A stretch of 64,000 bases of DNA. It comes from Astrothelium macrocarpum (Eukaryota; Ascomycota; Dothideomycetes; Trypetheliales; Trypetheliaceae). The position numbers were made by a program, and so were the translations under genes. Location: NCBI GenBank assembly GCA_021030915.1, contig JAGEMR010000014.1, positions 124,001 to 188,000 on the forward strand, read 5' to 3'. Under the pieces are notes generated by a model, which was given only the letters and a program-made list of their open reading frames with translations, was not told the origin of the DNA and searched no databases. Position 1 is the stretch's first letter. Each line of letters begins with the position of its first letter. Positions 32,271 to 44,006 of the stretch are shown piece by piece.

Positions 32271-34434
32271 ATGTCTAGCGGAGAGACTTTCGAGTTTCAG
32301 GCTGAGATTTCTCAGCTTCTCTCGCTCATCATCAACACTGTATACTCAAACAAGGAAATCTTCCTTCGGGAAATTATTTCCAACTCCTCCGATGCCCTAG
32401 ACAAGATCCGCTATGAGGCTCTCTCAGATCCAAGCAAGCTCGACACTTGCAAGGATCTTCGCATCGACATCGTCCCAGACAAAGACAACAAGACATTGAC
32501 AATCCGTGATACGGGTATCGGTATGACCAAAGCCGTAAGTTGTTTGTCGCCACCTACTTGAAAATTTTGATGCTAACATTCCATAGGATCTAGTGAACAA
32601 TCTCGGAACTATTGCACGCTCAGGCACCAAGCAATTTATGGAGGCTCTCACAGCTGGTGCTGACATCTCCATGATTGGTCAATTTGGTGTCGGTTTCTAC
32701 TCTGCCTACCTCGTTGCAGACAGAGTCACTGTTGTGTCGAAAAACAACGACGATGAGCAATACATCTGGGAATCATCTGCTGGTGGTACCTTCACTCTCA
32801 CACCTGACACTGAGGGAGAGGACCTTGGCCGTGGCACAAAGATCATCCTTCACCTCAAGGATGAGCAGACTGACTACTTGAACGAGAGCCGTATCAAGGA
32901 AGTCGTCAAGAAGCACTCTGAATTCATCTCCTACCCCATCTACCTCCATGTCTTGAAAGAGACTGAAAAGGAAGTTCCAGATGAGGATGCTGAGGAGAAC
33001 AAGGAAGAAGAGGATGAGGAGAAAAAGCCCAAGGTTGAGGAGGTCGATGATGACGAAGAAAAGAAGGAGAAGAAGACTAAGAAGATCAAGGAAAGCAAGA
33101 TTGAGGAGGAAGAACTCAACAAGACGAAGCCAATCTGGACTCGTGATCCCAAAGACATCACCCAAGAAGAATATGCATCCTTTTACAAATCACTTTCAAA
33201 TGACTGGGAAGATCACCTTGCTGTCAAGCACTTTTCCGTGGAGGGTCAGCTCGAGTTCCGTGCAATCCTCTTCGTTCCTAAGCGTGCTCCCTTTGATCTC
33301 TTTGAGACCAAAAAGACCAAGAACAACATCAAGCTCTATGTCCGTCGTGTCTTCATCACTGACGATGCTACCGACCTCATTCCCGAGTGGCTTAGCTTCA
33401 TCAAGGGTGTTGTAGATTCAGAGGACCTGCCACTCAACTTGTCCCGCGAAACTCTCCAACAAAACAAGATCATGAAGGTGATTAAGAAGAACATCATCAA
33501 GAAGACGCTTGAACTCTTCAATGAGATTTCTGAAGACAAGGAGCAATTCGACAAGTTCTACTCTGCCTTTAGCAAGAACATTAAGCTTGGTATTCACGAG
33601 GACTCTCAGAACCGCCAATCACTCGCCAAGCTTCTCCGATTCAACTCCACCAAGTCTGGTGATGACACCACCTCTCTCCAGGACTATGTCACCCGCATGT
33701 CTGAGCACCAAAAGCAAATGTACTACATTACCGGCGAGTCTCTCAAGGCCGTCCAAAAGTCACCCTTCCTTGATGCACTCAAGGAGAAGAACTTTGAGGT
33801 TCTATTCCTTGTCGACCCTATTGACGAATATGCCATGACTCAACTCAAAGAGTTTGATGGCAAGAAGCTCGTCGACATCACCAAGGACTTTGAACTGGAA
33901 GAGTCCGATGAAGAGAAGAAACAACGCGAGTCGGAGGAGAAAGACTACGAATCCCTCGCCAAAGCTCTCAAGAACGTGCTCGGCGACAAAGTGGAGAAGG
34001 TAGTCGTTAGCCACAAGCTCATTGGTTCTCCCTGTGCCATCCGTACCGGTCAGTTTGGCTGGTCGGCCAACATGGAGCGCATCATGAAGGCTCAGGCCCT
34101 CCGCGATACCAGCATGAGCAGCTACATGTCGTCTAAGAAGACCTTTGAGATTTCTCCAAAGAGCCCCATCATCAAGGAGCTCAAGAACAAGGTCGAAGCC
34201 GATGGTGAGAACGACCGCACTGTCAAGTCCATCACTCAGCTCCTCTTCGAGACGTCCCTGCTCGTGTCAGGCTTCACTATTGATGAGCCTGCCGGCTTTG
34301 CTGAGCGCATTCACAAGCTTGTCTCCCTTGGCTTGAACGTGGATGAGGAGGCTGAGACGAGCGAGGAAAAGGCCGCCGAAGAAGCGGCGCCGGCTGAGGG
34401 TGCCGGTGAGAGTGCGATGGAGGAGGTTGATTAG
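32271..34434 (+). CDS. hsp90: Cytosolic Hsp90 chaperone
   Basis: ATP-dependent chaperone for kinases, receptors and many signalling clients. Two exons, 32271-32534 and 32587-34434, giving 703 residues, the normal length. N-terminal ATPase: ETFEFQAEISQLLSLIINT, the NSSDALDKIRYEAL helix with the catalytic Glu, and DTGIGMTK interrupted by the intron immediately after; then GQFGVGFYSAYLVAD. A Glu/Lys-rich charged linker lies at about 215-265. Middle domain: KPIWTRDPKDI and LPLNLSRETLQQNKI with the catalytic loop Arg. C-terminal dimerisation domain: KLIGSPCAIRTGQFGWSANMERIMKAQ. The protein ends in MEEVD, the TPR-co-chaperone docking motif of cytosolic Hsp90. Upstream HSE and TATA elements indicate heat-shock control. 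Confidence 0.98.
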
Positions 34435-34901
34435 ACGAAAATGCATAGTACCTTACCTTCATACCTTAGCTCGGTTTGATGGCGTCACGAGGCACGGAGA
34501 TGGTCTATTCTTTTCATCCGGCTTACAGCACTTTTTTCCCTCCATTCATGCTTGCTGCTTTGAAAGACCTTCGATATAGGTTAGACGCGGACCGTGAGGG
34601 TTGCGATGCAAAGTTCAAAAGCTGCGGCAATTTGTAATTTAGCTTAGACGAACACGAGCCAATAATGAACCTTCAATTTTATTAAATGGCTCTTTGAATG
34701 ATTTTAGAATTAGCTTGACATCTTGGTAACTTAGGATAATATAGAGTCGTAACCGAACAAAAGTATTGGGCACTTTCGCGCAATGTGGAGCGGAGCGGAA
34801 GTCACAAACACATGCTCAGCGGCCCAGTGTTAGAATGTTTTCGCTGACGTATAATTTCTTTTCACTATATCTCATTTACAACCTGTCCAACTCTTTAAGT
34901 A
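34435..34901. other. Intergenic, Hsp90 3' flank and Vps5 promoter
   Basis: 467 bp with AT-rich 3' untranslated sequence of Hsp90 (34660-34740) and a short promoter for the following gene. Nothing else is recognised. Confidence 0.5.
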
Positions 34902-36959
34902 ATGGACATCCATGATGAAAGTGCCGCCTGGGGAGGTAATCGCCTGCTCAACCATCAAGTTCGAATCTTCGTTGCTAATATTGCTTTGAGATGTCCCGTC
35001 AGGTGGTCCGCCAAAAACTTCTGAAGATGAAAACAACGATCCACGAGGTAGACCAAGTCAAGCTACCATGTCAATCGTGAGGCTGACTTTCTAGACACTA
35101 CTTCTGCATCTCAGAGCTCCTTGACTCCCAGTGTTTCCTCTGGTCCCAGATCTCCTGCTATACGCGGTCCCCGACCTGTAAAACGCTATGGTACACAATC
35201 TACTCGCCTCGAAGCAGTCGATGATTCCCTCGGACCTCTTGGTCCCCTCGGCGAAAATGTTCCCTCAATATCAGAACCAGAGGGTCCCCCAGCACTCCCT
35301 CAGAAAGAGGAGGCGCCAGTACGACAAGCACGGCCGTCAACAGCAAACTCTCAGGCCTCATCTGCCAGAAGCATGATGGAGTCTGTAAATCTCAACGACG
35401 ATCACGAAGAGCCTTCGCTAAAACCACGAGTCCCACCTCCCGTTCAACCGCCGAGTAGCGAGGCTCCCAGACGGCAAACGCAACCGAGTGTGAGTGTAGA
35501 GCAGGCAGCGAAGCCTACGTTTGATATTACAGTGGGAGATGCACATAAAGTTGGGGATCTTACAAGTTCGCACACCGTTTACTCTGTGCGAACAAAGGTA
35601 AGTCACCAGACGATTGTCATGCATTGTCAAAATCCTAAATTGGCCAACAATAGACTACCTCCAAAGCCTATCACAACCCCGAATTCACCGTCTCCCGTCG
35701 TTATCGTGATTTCCTCTGGCTCTACAATCAATTACATAACAACAGCCCTGGCGTTGTCGTACCGCCTCCGCCAGAAAAACAAGCTGTGGGCCGTTTTGAT
35801 TCGGATTTTGTCGAGTCGAGGAGGGCAGCACTGGAGCGAATGTTGAACAAGGTCGCTGCACATCCTATCCTCCAACACGATGGTGACCTCAAGCTATTTC
35901 TTGAGAGCGAGGCATTTAATGTCGATGTAAAGCACAAGGAAAGGAAGGAGCCGAATCTTGGCGAGAGCAAAGGGATGTTTGGTAGTCTTGGAATCAACGT
36001 TGGATCCGGAAATAAATTCATCGAGCACGACGACGTACGTCTTTCCCACTCCTTGCTCCTACAATGTATTAACCAAATAACACCCAGTGGTTCCATGACC
36101 GCAAAATCTACCTCGACGCGCTCGAAACGCAACTCAAAGCGCTCCTCAAAGCGACCGACACGGTCGTCTCGCAACGCAAAGCGCTCGCCGAAGCGGCGGG
36201 CGACTTCTCCACCTCCCTGCACTCGCTCGCAGCCGTCGAGCTTTCGCCGTCGCTGTCGGCGCCGCTCGACGCGCTCTCGGACGTGCAGCTGCGCATCCGC
36301 GAGCTGTACGACCGGCAGGCGGCGCAGGACGTGCTGACGCTGGGAATCGTCATCGACGAGTACCTGCGGCTGATCGGCAGCGTCAAGACGGCCTTCGCCC
36401 AGCGCCAGAAGGCGTACCATGCGTGGCACGCCGCCGAGGCGGAGCTGCAGAAGCGCAAGAATACGCAGGAGAAGCTCCTGAGGCAGGGCCGCAGCCAGCA
36501 GGACCGGCTGAATCAGTTGGGTGCGGATGTCGCGGATGCGGAGAGGAGGGTGCATCAGGCGAGGCTGTTGTTTGATGATATGGGCAGGTTGATGCGCGCG
36601 GAGCTGGATCGGTTCGAGAGGGAGAAGGTGGAGGATTTTAAGAGTGGGGTGGAGACTTATTTGGAGAGTGCGGTGGAGGCACAGAAGGAGGTGTGTTGCT
36701 AATCTCCTTCTCTTGTCTTGTGGATATGTTTGCTGACGTTGATGGTGATTAGCTCATCGAGTTGTGGGAGACGTATCTGATGCAGCTGGATGCGGAAGAA
36801 GATGCGGCGCCCATCTTCAATCCCAAACTCCCTGCTGGTATTACAGCTGACGAGCCTTCGCCTATTTCTATGCCTAATCCTGATCAACTTCAGAGTGGTG
36901 GTGGCGAAACACCAGCGCAGGCTGCTGCTGCTGCTGCAACGGCAGAATTGGAGGAATGA
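34902..36959 (+). CDS. vps5: Retromer sorting nexin Vps5 (SNX1/2)
   Basis: PX-BAR sorting nexin that coats endosomal tubules with Vps17 and the Vps26-29-35 trimer for endosome-to-Golgi recycling. Six exons: 34902-34935, 34991-35047, 35095-35597, 35654-36034, 36088-36690, 36753-36959, giving 594 residues. The short first exons (34 and 57 nt) give MDIHDESAAWGDVPSGG, the typical fungal acidic/Trp N-terminus. The PX domain is at about 173-285 (FDITVGDAHKVGDLTSSHTV, VSRRYRDFLWLYNQL with the phosphoinositide-binding Arg-Arg-Tyr, and VVPPPPEKQAVGRFDSDFVE). The BAR coiled coil is at about 326-560 (WFHDRKIYLDALETQL through FEREKVEDFKSGVETYLE, then LIELWETYL). Exon 5 is strikingly GC-rich (36090-36450) and becomes G-rich at its end, unlike the rest of the gene. 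Confidence 0.95.
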
Positions 36960-37221
36960 GAAAAAGAAACTTTTGGGTTTGTTTCGAATGCATCTCAGGC
37001 TATCCCTATATCTCAGGCCTGGGTCATATTCTTTGTATTCACAGAGAGCATCCTGTACTTTAGAGGAGCCTTTCGCTTAGCCATCAAATACCCACTGATA
37101 GCAAAATTCAATCCAAATCACTAATACGCGTATTATCTCGGTAGCTTGGACAATTTTGTTAATGTTCTTTTCCAACCATTTCCATTCCAACCACCTCACC
37201 TCCTCCCCCTACCCACCCCAC

Positions 37222-38405
37222 TCATAACTTCGCCCTTGCCCCCTCCCCACCACCATCTCTCTCCTTTCCCCCTTCCTCCCCCGCCCTCTCCAATATCCAC
37301 GCAGCTACCTCCCTCGCATACTCCTCCTTACACTCCCCCAGCTCATCATGCAACCGATGAAACCACCCGTCAAACCGCCTAAACGTCCGATCCCGCACCC
37401 CCTCCATCCCCTCCTCCACCAACCTCCGACTCGCCTCAAACTCACAAATCCGATCCCCCGTCCCATGACCCACCCACACCCGCGTCCTCCCCCCCTCGCC
37501 AACGCCCTCCCGCACCGCCACCCCCCTCTTCTCCAACTGTCCCGCGCGCTCCAGCATCCCCGCCATCCCCGCCAGCGTGCCCGTCTCATGACACAGCGCA
37601 TCCGCCGCATACGCCCGACCGACCTCCGGGTCACGCGATAGCGCGGCGGGGTCGATGCGGCTCGCCATCTGCCGGCTCGGCACGATCTTCGCGGCGAGTC
37701 GGCCCAGCGTCAGCGTTGCCCACGAGGGGCGGGCGGAGGGATGGAGCGCGATGAGGGGCGCGTCGGCGAGGTAGCCGCGGATGCGCGATTTGAGCGACGC
37801 GGAGACGGTGGGCGACGCGAGGAAGTAGAGGACGAGCGAGCCGCCCATGGAGTGCCCGTACAGGAAGAGGGGTGCGGGGGAGGGCAGGCAGGTGGTTGTG
37901 AGGAAGGAGGAGAGGTCGGAGAGGACGAGGGATGTGGGACCGGTGGCGCCGTGGTGGGATGCGGTGGGCGAGGTGCGGCCCCAGCCTCTGGGAGGGGGGA
38001 GTTAGTGGTGGGGGGGAGGGATTAAGGGGAAGAGGGGATGGAATGGGGAGAAGGGGGAGGGTGGGAAGGAGAGGATGGAGGTTACCGTTGGTCGAAGGCG
38101 CGGACTTCGATGCCATGGGTGGTGAGGCGATTACAGAAGGTGTTGTAGGTGTTGCCTGTGTAGGAGATTGAGTGAGTGGGGGGTGGTGGTGAGGGGAGAC
38201 AAGGTAGGGACTGAGGGAGATTTACAGTGGTCGCTGAAGCCGTGGACTAATGCTAGACGTGCTTTGGGGATGCCTTCGGGCTGAAGAGAGGTCAGTCACT
38301 GTGCATATTGTTGGAGGGATCATGAGAGCGGGCTACCTTCCATGTCTTGGTATAAAGCTTGGTGCCATCTTCAAGCGTATGCCAGCCTTCTTCTGTGATA
38401 GTCAT
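37222..38405 (-). CDS. YJU3: Monoglyceride lipase (alpha/beta hydrolase)
   Basis: Serine hydrolase releasing fatty acid from monoacylglycerol, usually at lipid droplets or membranes. Four exons on the minus strand: 38405-38337, 38280-38226, 38155-38086, 37987-37222, giving 319 residues. The N-terminus MTITEEGWHTLEDGTKLYTKTW is followed by ARLALVHGFSDHCNTY with the oxyanion-hole HG, the RAFDQRGWGRTSP loop typical of the family, and the nucleophile elbow GHSMGG (Ser111). The likely acid is Asp243 in GHGTGDRIC and the likely base His275 in DGWFHRLHDEL. Length is normal; the last ~20 residues are Gly/Glu/Arg-rich and arise from very G-rich sense DNA. It shares a 215-bp divergent promoter with the OXNAD1-like gene. 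Confidence 0.9.
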
Positions 38406-38620
38406 GACTGAGAAATGAAACGAAAACGTAGATTAAAAAGAGAGATATGTGTATATTAAGGAAAGAAGCGAAGAGAGGAATTTACTATACATCCTCACTT
38501 GAGAGTAATCGGCATCATATGATGCTTGAGAGCTTTATCGATAAGAGCTCCTCTACCTCCGTCTATTCTCCGCAACTTGTAATTATCAAACAATCACTGA
38601 CTTACCACTGCTCAATTGAG

Positions 38621-39681
38621 ATGAGAATCAGCTGGCCGACTTTCCGTTTGTATAAGCCTAGCTTTGGTCCTTGGATAGCAACAAATCAATGCTCTTACCG
38701 GATCCGTAGCATGGCAACAGTTCGCGACAGGCCCAGTCATGAAGAACGAACAGGTGCAGAGCCACGAGAGAATGCTCTGCATCCTGTAGTGTTGAGTAGA
38801 ATCGATCAGGTCAATGAATCTATTCGCTTGCTGAGATTAAGGATTCTAGATCGTCAACGAGGTGTAAAGGTAAATTTACTCATCCGTCTTTGACAATGTT
38901 GACCGCAGTGACGGGCAACACCGATACGGTTGGTTGCTAATGTGTGAACCATTTAGTAAAGTTCTTGCCAGGTCAGTGGCTTGACACTTTCATCCCCGGC
39001 CTCCAAAAGGCCGGTGGCTTCACGATCACGTCAACACCGCAGGATGCAGAACCCATCGCGAAAGAAACAGAGAATGTAGACCACAACCCGTACCTTGAAC
39101 TCGCCGTGCAACGTTCACCCAACAATCCACCAGCGGCATGGCTATGGCGTCCATCGGACCAAATAATGGGGACGACATTAGTTGTGCGGGTCGGAGGTAG
39201 CTTTGTATATCCGCCATTGGGCGTTCCTCCCCACTTTGTGAAGAGGTTGGTTCTTGTTGCAGGTGGAGTGGGAATCAATCCTTTAATATCGATCATTTCC
39301 CATTTGCATCGCACAAATACCATGCCACCCATGGTGCGATTTCTATACTCGACAAAGATTGGACAGTCTTCATCGAATGCTACAAACATTCTGTTTCTAG
39401 ATCGACTTCGTTCTATACTAAAAAGTAGGCTGGACTCTATGCGCTTGTCACTATTTGTCACGGACCGGAAAGTTGAATTAAGCAAAGATCGTGGTATGGA
39501 ACTTTACCACCGTCGAATAGAACAAGGAGATCTACAAGAAGCTTTGGGCCCGGTCCAGGAGAGAAAGGGTGTATTCTGCTACGTCTGCGGACCGCAAGGC
39601 ATGACGGATGAAATAGTGGAGCGGACGCGGAATGAAGACGGTGTCGTGCCTGATCAAGTTCTTTGCGAGAAGTGGTGGTAA
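38621..39681 (+). CDS. OXNAD1-like FAD/NAD-binding oxidoreductase, mitochondrial
   Basis: Ferredoxin-reductase-type flavoprotein, homologous to oxidoreductase NAD-binding domain-containing protein 1. Two exons, 38621-38861 and 38957-39681, giving 321 residues. I chose ATG 38621, since it adds an Arg/aromatic presequence (MRISWPTFRLYKPSF, SYRIRSM) suited to mitochondrial import; ATG 38711 is an internal alternative. The donor GTGTAA at 38862 was preferred over GTAAAG and GTAAAT just downstream because only it keeps frame into VKFLPGQWLDTFIPG, the flavin-domain signature. Later motifs: ELAVQRSPNNPPAAWLW, GTTLVVRVGGSFVYPP, the NAD-binding RLVLVAGGVGINPLISI and YVCGPQGMTDE, then the C-terminal CEKWW aromatic stack. 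Substrate unknown. Convergent with the methyltransferase gene across 207 bp. Confidence 0.85.
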
Positions 39682-39888
39682 AACCTACGTAGTATGTCCA
39701 CTGTATAGAGCAATTTTAGACATTGGCTTTGATCTCTAGATCCCGATGAATTCTTGTTGTAACAAGAAATTAGTTGGAACAGAGATATTGTCTTGCTGGC
39801 TAATATGTTTGATTCGCTCAGAGAACCAATTCCAATAGCTTATTCATACATTAGTATTATGTACCACAATGATCTGAACCACATGATT

Positions 39889-41379
39889 TTATACACTTTG
39901 ACTCATTTTCCTCCACATTCCAAGAAAGCCGCCTCCGACAATCCTGTCGCCAACCTTGGGTCTGCACACCATAACATAATCATCATCTCCCTCGCTCCCA
40001 TCTGAAGCTTGCTCGTCATCTCTTCCCTCGATTTCAGAATGTTCAGAGTCTGAGGCTGTTGGCTGACTGCCATCTTCAGTCTGCTCACGATCCATACTAC
40101 TTTCAGGACTGTCGGTGTTCTTCCCGCCTCTTTCCATTACCCTAGTTCGCACCGGCCGCACGTCCCAAACCCGGCCTTCTGATCTACCCGTCTCAAGCTC
40201 TATCACTCGATCAAGAAATAGTGGCAATCTTTCGTCTTTGATGCTTTTGACGCAATTGACGATCTGCGTAATGTTTGGACTGAAAACCATCAATATGCCA
40301 TCCATGTGAAGTGCCGAGGCCACTGTCGAAAGATAGGTTTCAGTAGACGGAAGGTCAAGAAAAGCATGTGTGAGGAATGGCTTTGATTGGATTCCCCCTG
40401 AAGTTGTTGGAATATCTGAGTCTCGAGAGCCAGATTCTTGTCGAGAAGCCATTTGAGTGGCAATCCAGTCCGATACATTTCCGACATGAAAATCTACGTT
40501 TCCGTAGTAAAGGCCACAACGAAAGTTGCGCACGATCTTTTCAGCATGCCTTGAATGTTCTGGGACTATGTCAAGTGTATGCAGGATGGCGCGGCGTGAC
40601 CGCTTCCAACCGTTAAACGAATCTTCCGTATGGTGAGGGGCCTCAGAGCTTGCAGAGAAGACGCCTGGTCCTCCACTCCTTTCCTTCTCCTTCCCATTGT
40701 CTACGTCTTTGGATTCATTCTCAGTCGCTCGATGAGAAGCTTGAGCTAAGGACGGAATGTCGGGTGGTGGAGTATTGGCGCCATGTATGGCTCTGGCCAA
40801 ATAAAGTGTCAGAGCCCCATGACCCGTCCCTGCTTCGAGAACTTCCAATGGTGGATCTCCGGTATCGTGCTCTCCTGGAGCAGATATATGGATATCGAAA
40901 AGTGATACTATGATGCTTGCATCACCTGGATATATCTAGCAAAACAGGAACCACAGTCAATCGTGACATTCCTCTGAAATAGATTGATTAGGAGATGCAC
41001 GTACAGGAGTCACGAGGCGAGACGTAAGGCTCACATACTCAGCCAGTGTAGGTTCATGTATGCGAAAGTCAGTTTTGTTCTTAGTTGAAACAACATCCCG
41101 AACACTGGTTCCAATGATGTTGGCATGCGATATAGGGCCTCTGTGGGTCTGAAGCAAGCCACCCTCCTGAAGTGGCTTTGATAGAATGGCCTTTGTGGAT
41201 GATTTTAGTTTTGAACGGAGGAGCACAATGTCACCCTCTGAGACAGTCAGTCATAATTTTTGAAGTAAATGGGCAGCCGGCTTACCTTGAAAAACTTTAC
41301 TGCTATACCAGCGCCATGAATGTTCCCTAAGCAAGCTGCGTGAAGCTTGGAAGCAAGCCCGATCAAAGGGAACCTTCAT
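39889..41379 (-). CDS. tRNA m1A methyltransferase, Trm61/TRMT61B-like, probably mitochondrial
   Basis: SAM-dependent methyltransferase of the Gcd14/Trm61 family. Three exons on the minus strand: 41379-41286, 41237-41005, 40935-39889, giving 457 residues. The N-terminus MKVPFDRACFQASRSLLREH, WRWYSSKVF is Arg-rich with a Ser/Tyr cleavage-like site, suggesting mitochondrial import as in TRMT61B. Then FQEGDIVLLRSK, the N-terminal beta-barrel HRGPISHANIIGTSVRDVV, YVSLTSRLVTPIYPGDASIIV across the exon 2-3 junction, motif I VLEAGTGHGALTLYLARAI (about 139-157), LDIVPEHSRHAEKIVRNF and the catalytic-region FLDLPSTETYL. An insertion rich in Ser/Lys/Asp (about 165-215) and an acidic C-terminal insertion (about 385-435) enlarge it. 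It diverges from the Dcr2-like gene. Confidence 0.85.
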
Positions 41380-41739
41380 GCAGGTCCAAGGATGGGATTG
41401 TTTCGCAGATGGTACGAAAAAGTGCGGATCGATCTGGCCGAATGTAGACCCTTGATTGGCCTCCAGACACAAACGTCAGAGACATGAGCAAGTGTCAATC
41501 CATTCTTGCATTTCCACCCCGAAACCCTGTTTTCCATCCTATCAATTTTCCGCATCCCTTCTTCAGTGCTGCAAGGGTGAAGCGCAAGGTCATGCTTGAT
41601 CCACGAGAATGAACTAAACCGACAGAGGCACGCACGCTGGTACGCAGCTGCAATCCGCTACTTGCGGACAGCTTCCCAGCAGCATGACTCGGAGAATCGT
41701 GAGCACTGCTGACTCCATAGCTTCTCTTATTACTAAAAC
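41380..41739. other. Shared divergent promoter
   Basis: 360 bp between the methyltransferase (-) and the Dcr2-like phosphoesterase (+). The methyltransferase frame continues open upstream of its ATG to about 41472 without another ATG. No other feature is seen. Confidence 0.5.
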
Positions 41740-43458
41740 ATGCTCGCTCAGGTTCGGACGGGTATTCAAGTTGGCACGCTTGCCTTTATCCTGCTCTTCT
41801 TTGCCTATCTACTCGATAATCGATACCGTGTCCTTCCTACATCCATCCACAACCAGATACCTTCTCACCACCCTGGACTGATTGTCACCGATATCAATGT
41901 AAAGTCATGTTCCTCTCTCAATGTTTTTTCGACTTGCGCTCCAGACTCCGACCAATGGCAAATTATCAACAAAGAGCTCTATTTGGGAACCATTTGGTTT
42001 TCTAAGGCGTATGTCTATGTAATGCGCATGAAAGAAGAGGAGCTTGGACATGGAGACAAGGTCGTGCTTGATGTACGCATCAGTCGTCTTGACCCTGGGC
42101 TAACAGACAAGAGCGAGTCAAGAGAAAAGTGGGAATCTCGTAGTGGAGGCATATGGTTGAAGAGATCGGCAAAGCACTCGGACAGCGACTCCAAGGATGC
42201 TGTCACTGCCATCGACCTTCTCTTTGGCGCCGATGCTGTTGAACCTCGGCCCGGCTGGGAGGTAAAAGATCCACCATTACTCCTTGATACGGCTGGCGAG
42301 GCACAAGAAGCGCGCCTAACCGTACGTAGAGGCCAGCCTCTCAAGATCGAAAAGCCTGTTCCTAGAGTGCGAAAAGACGGCAAATTCAAGATTATGCAAG
42401 CCTCTGATTTACATCTCAGCACAGGATTTGGGCATTGTAGAGATACCGAACCGGACGGAAGGGATGGTGACAGATGTGATGCAGATACTAGAACACTGGA
42501 ATTTGTTGGGAGAATATTGGACGACGAAAAACCAGATCTTGTAGTATTGAGTGGTGACCAGGTCAATGGAGAGACGGCGCCTGATGCGCAAAGCGTGAGA
42601 CCATCTCATTTTCCCTATCCCAGCTGCTTGATGTTTGGATATGACTAACATTTTCAATGACGGCAGGCCATCTTCAAATTTGCAGAGCTCTTTATTCAAC
42701 GACATATACCTTATGCTGCAATTTTCGGAAATCATGATGACGAAGGCTCCTTACCTCGATCCGCTCAGATGGAACTCCTCCAAACATTACCTTACTCACT
42801 ATCGACTGCTGGCCCTAATACCATTGACGGCGTTGGTAATTATCTTGTTGAAATTCTTGCGCGTGGCAATTCACAGCATTCCGCCTTGACGCTTTATTTT
42901 CTCGATACTCATAGCTATTCTCCCGACGAAGGCCATTACAAAGGTTACGATTGGCTCAAACCTAACCAAATCAAGTGGTTCAAGGACACTTCAGGCGCAT
43001 TGAAAAAGGACCATAATAAATACTCGCTGATCCATCTAAACATGGCTTTTATCCATATACCTCTTCCAGAATATACCGATCAGAATGCGGTGCGTGTTGG
43101 GCAGTATAGGGAACCGCCCACCGCACCAACATTCAATTCTGGCTTCAGGGATGCTCTAGTAGAGCAAGGCGTCATGGTTGTCAGCTGTGGTCACGACCAT
43201 GTCAACGACTACTGCGCCCTTTCCCAGTCACTAGAGACCCAAAAACCAGAACTCTGGATGTGTTATGCAGGCGGTTCAGGTTATGGTGGATACGGCGGCT
43301 GGGGTGGTTACGAACGTCGTCTTCGATTTTTCGAGCTGGATACGAACGAAGCCCAAATCACCACTTGGAAGAGGGTGGACAGCAAGAATGATGAAGAGAG
43401 GAAACAACATCTTCATCGACAGATCATTGTGGATGCTGGCAAGATTGTGGTTGAGTGA
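41740..43458 (+). CDS. DCR2: Dcr2-like metallophosphoesterase
   Basis: Calcineurin-like phosphoesterase resembling yeast Dcr2, a phosphatase linked to cell-cycle start and Sic1/Ire1 dephosphorylation. Two exons, 41740-42594 and 42667-43458, giving 548 residues. A hydrophobic segment near the N-terminus (TLAFILLFFAYLL, about 13-25) predicts a signal anchor. Residues 40-215 form the family-specific N-terminal region. The metal-binding blocks are complete: FKIMQASDLHLS (DxH), VLSGDQVNGE (GDxxN), AAIFGNHDDEG (GNHD), HIPLPEYTD, then MVVSCGHDHVNDYC (GHxH-like). GGSGYGGYGGWGGYERRLR follows and ends the catalytic core. Intron 1 falls just after GDQVNGETAPDAQS. Nothing looks truncated. Confidence 0.9.
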
Positions 43459-44006
43459 AATCCAAATTACTTGTAAGGTACCAATAGGAGGTGGGACTGT
43501 TTGACTGGCGCTAAGATTCCTGGGATGAGAAGACTCTTGATGTTCCCTGGCGGCACTGGCTTTGCAGACTTTAGGCTGAGCAAGGTGTTGAGGAGTATGG
43601 CAACGACATTTGGTGATTTGAAGGAAATCATATTTTACTGACACTAAGCATACATTTGCGTTGACATCTCAGCTTTATGGCATCTGTACCGGAATATATT
43701 CTGATTTACGTTCAGGTCTGTTGTCTCACGATGGATTTCAGGTTTCCATCACTTTCACTATGCTTTTATATATTTCCAAACGGATCGCAGCATCGGAGAA
43801 ATGAAGCCTCGAGTTCTTTTCCCCCGCCACTGGAACGGGCCGAGCCGATAACGTCTCATCCAACCTTGCGTCATCGAGTCTCTTTCTTGGGTGCTTGGTA
43901 CTTTCCTCCGATAACACAAATCCAAACCAAATACCCATCGAGGCACCGCTCAACTCCCAATACTTATTGAAGCCGCCGAAAGTATCTCTCTTGGCCATTT
44001 CTAAAC
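43459..44006. other. Intergenic between + strand genes
   Basis: 548 bp of 3' flank and promoter. Two short minus-strand frames near 43740-43998 have no resemblance to known proteins and no start context. Confidence 0.45.

Noticed and set aside
34960..34975. GTTCGAATC, a tRNA B-box-like sequence
   Set aside because: It lies in Vps5 intron 1, with no A box at a suitable distance and no cloverleaf.
35728..36555. 275-codon minus-strand frame over Vps5 exons 4-5
   Set aside because: It overlaps exons fixed by PX and BAR family sequence; the open antisense frame follows from high GC composition.
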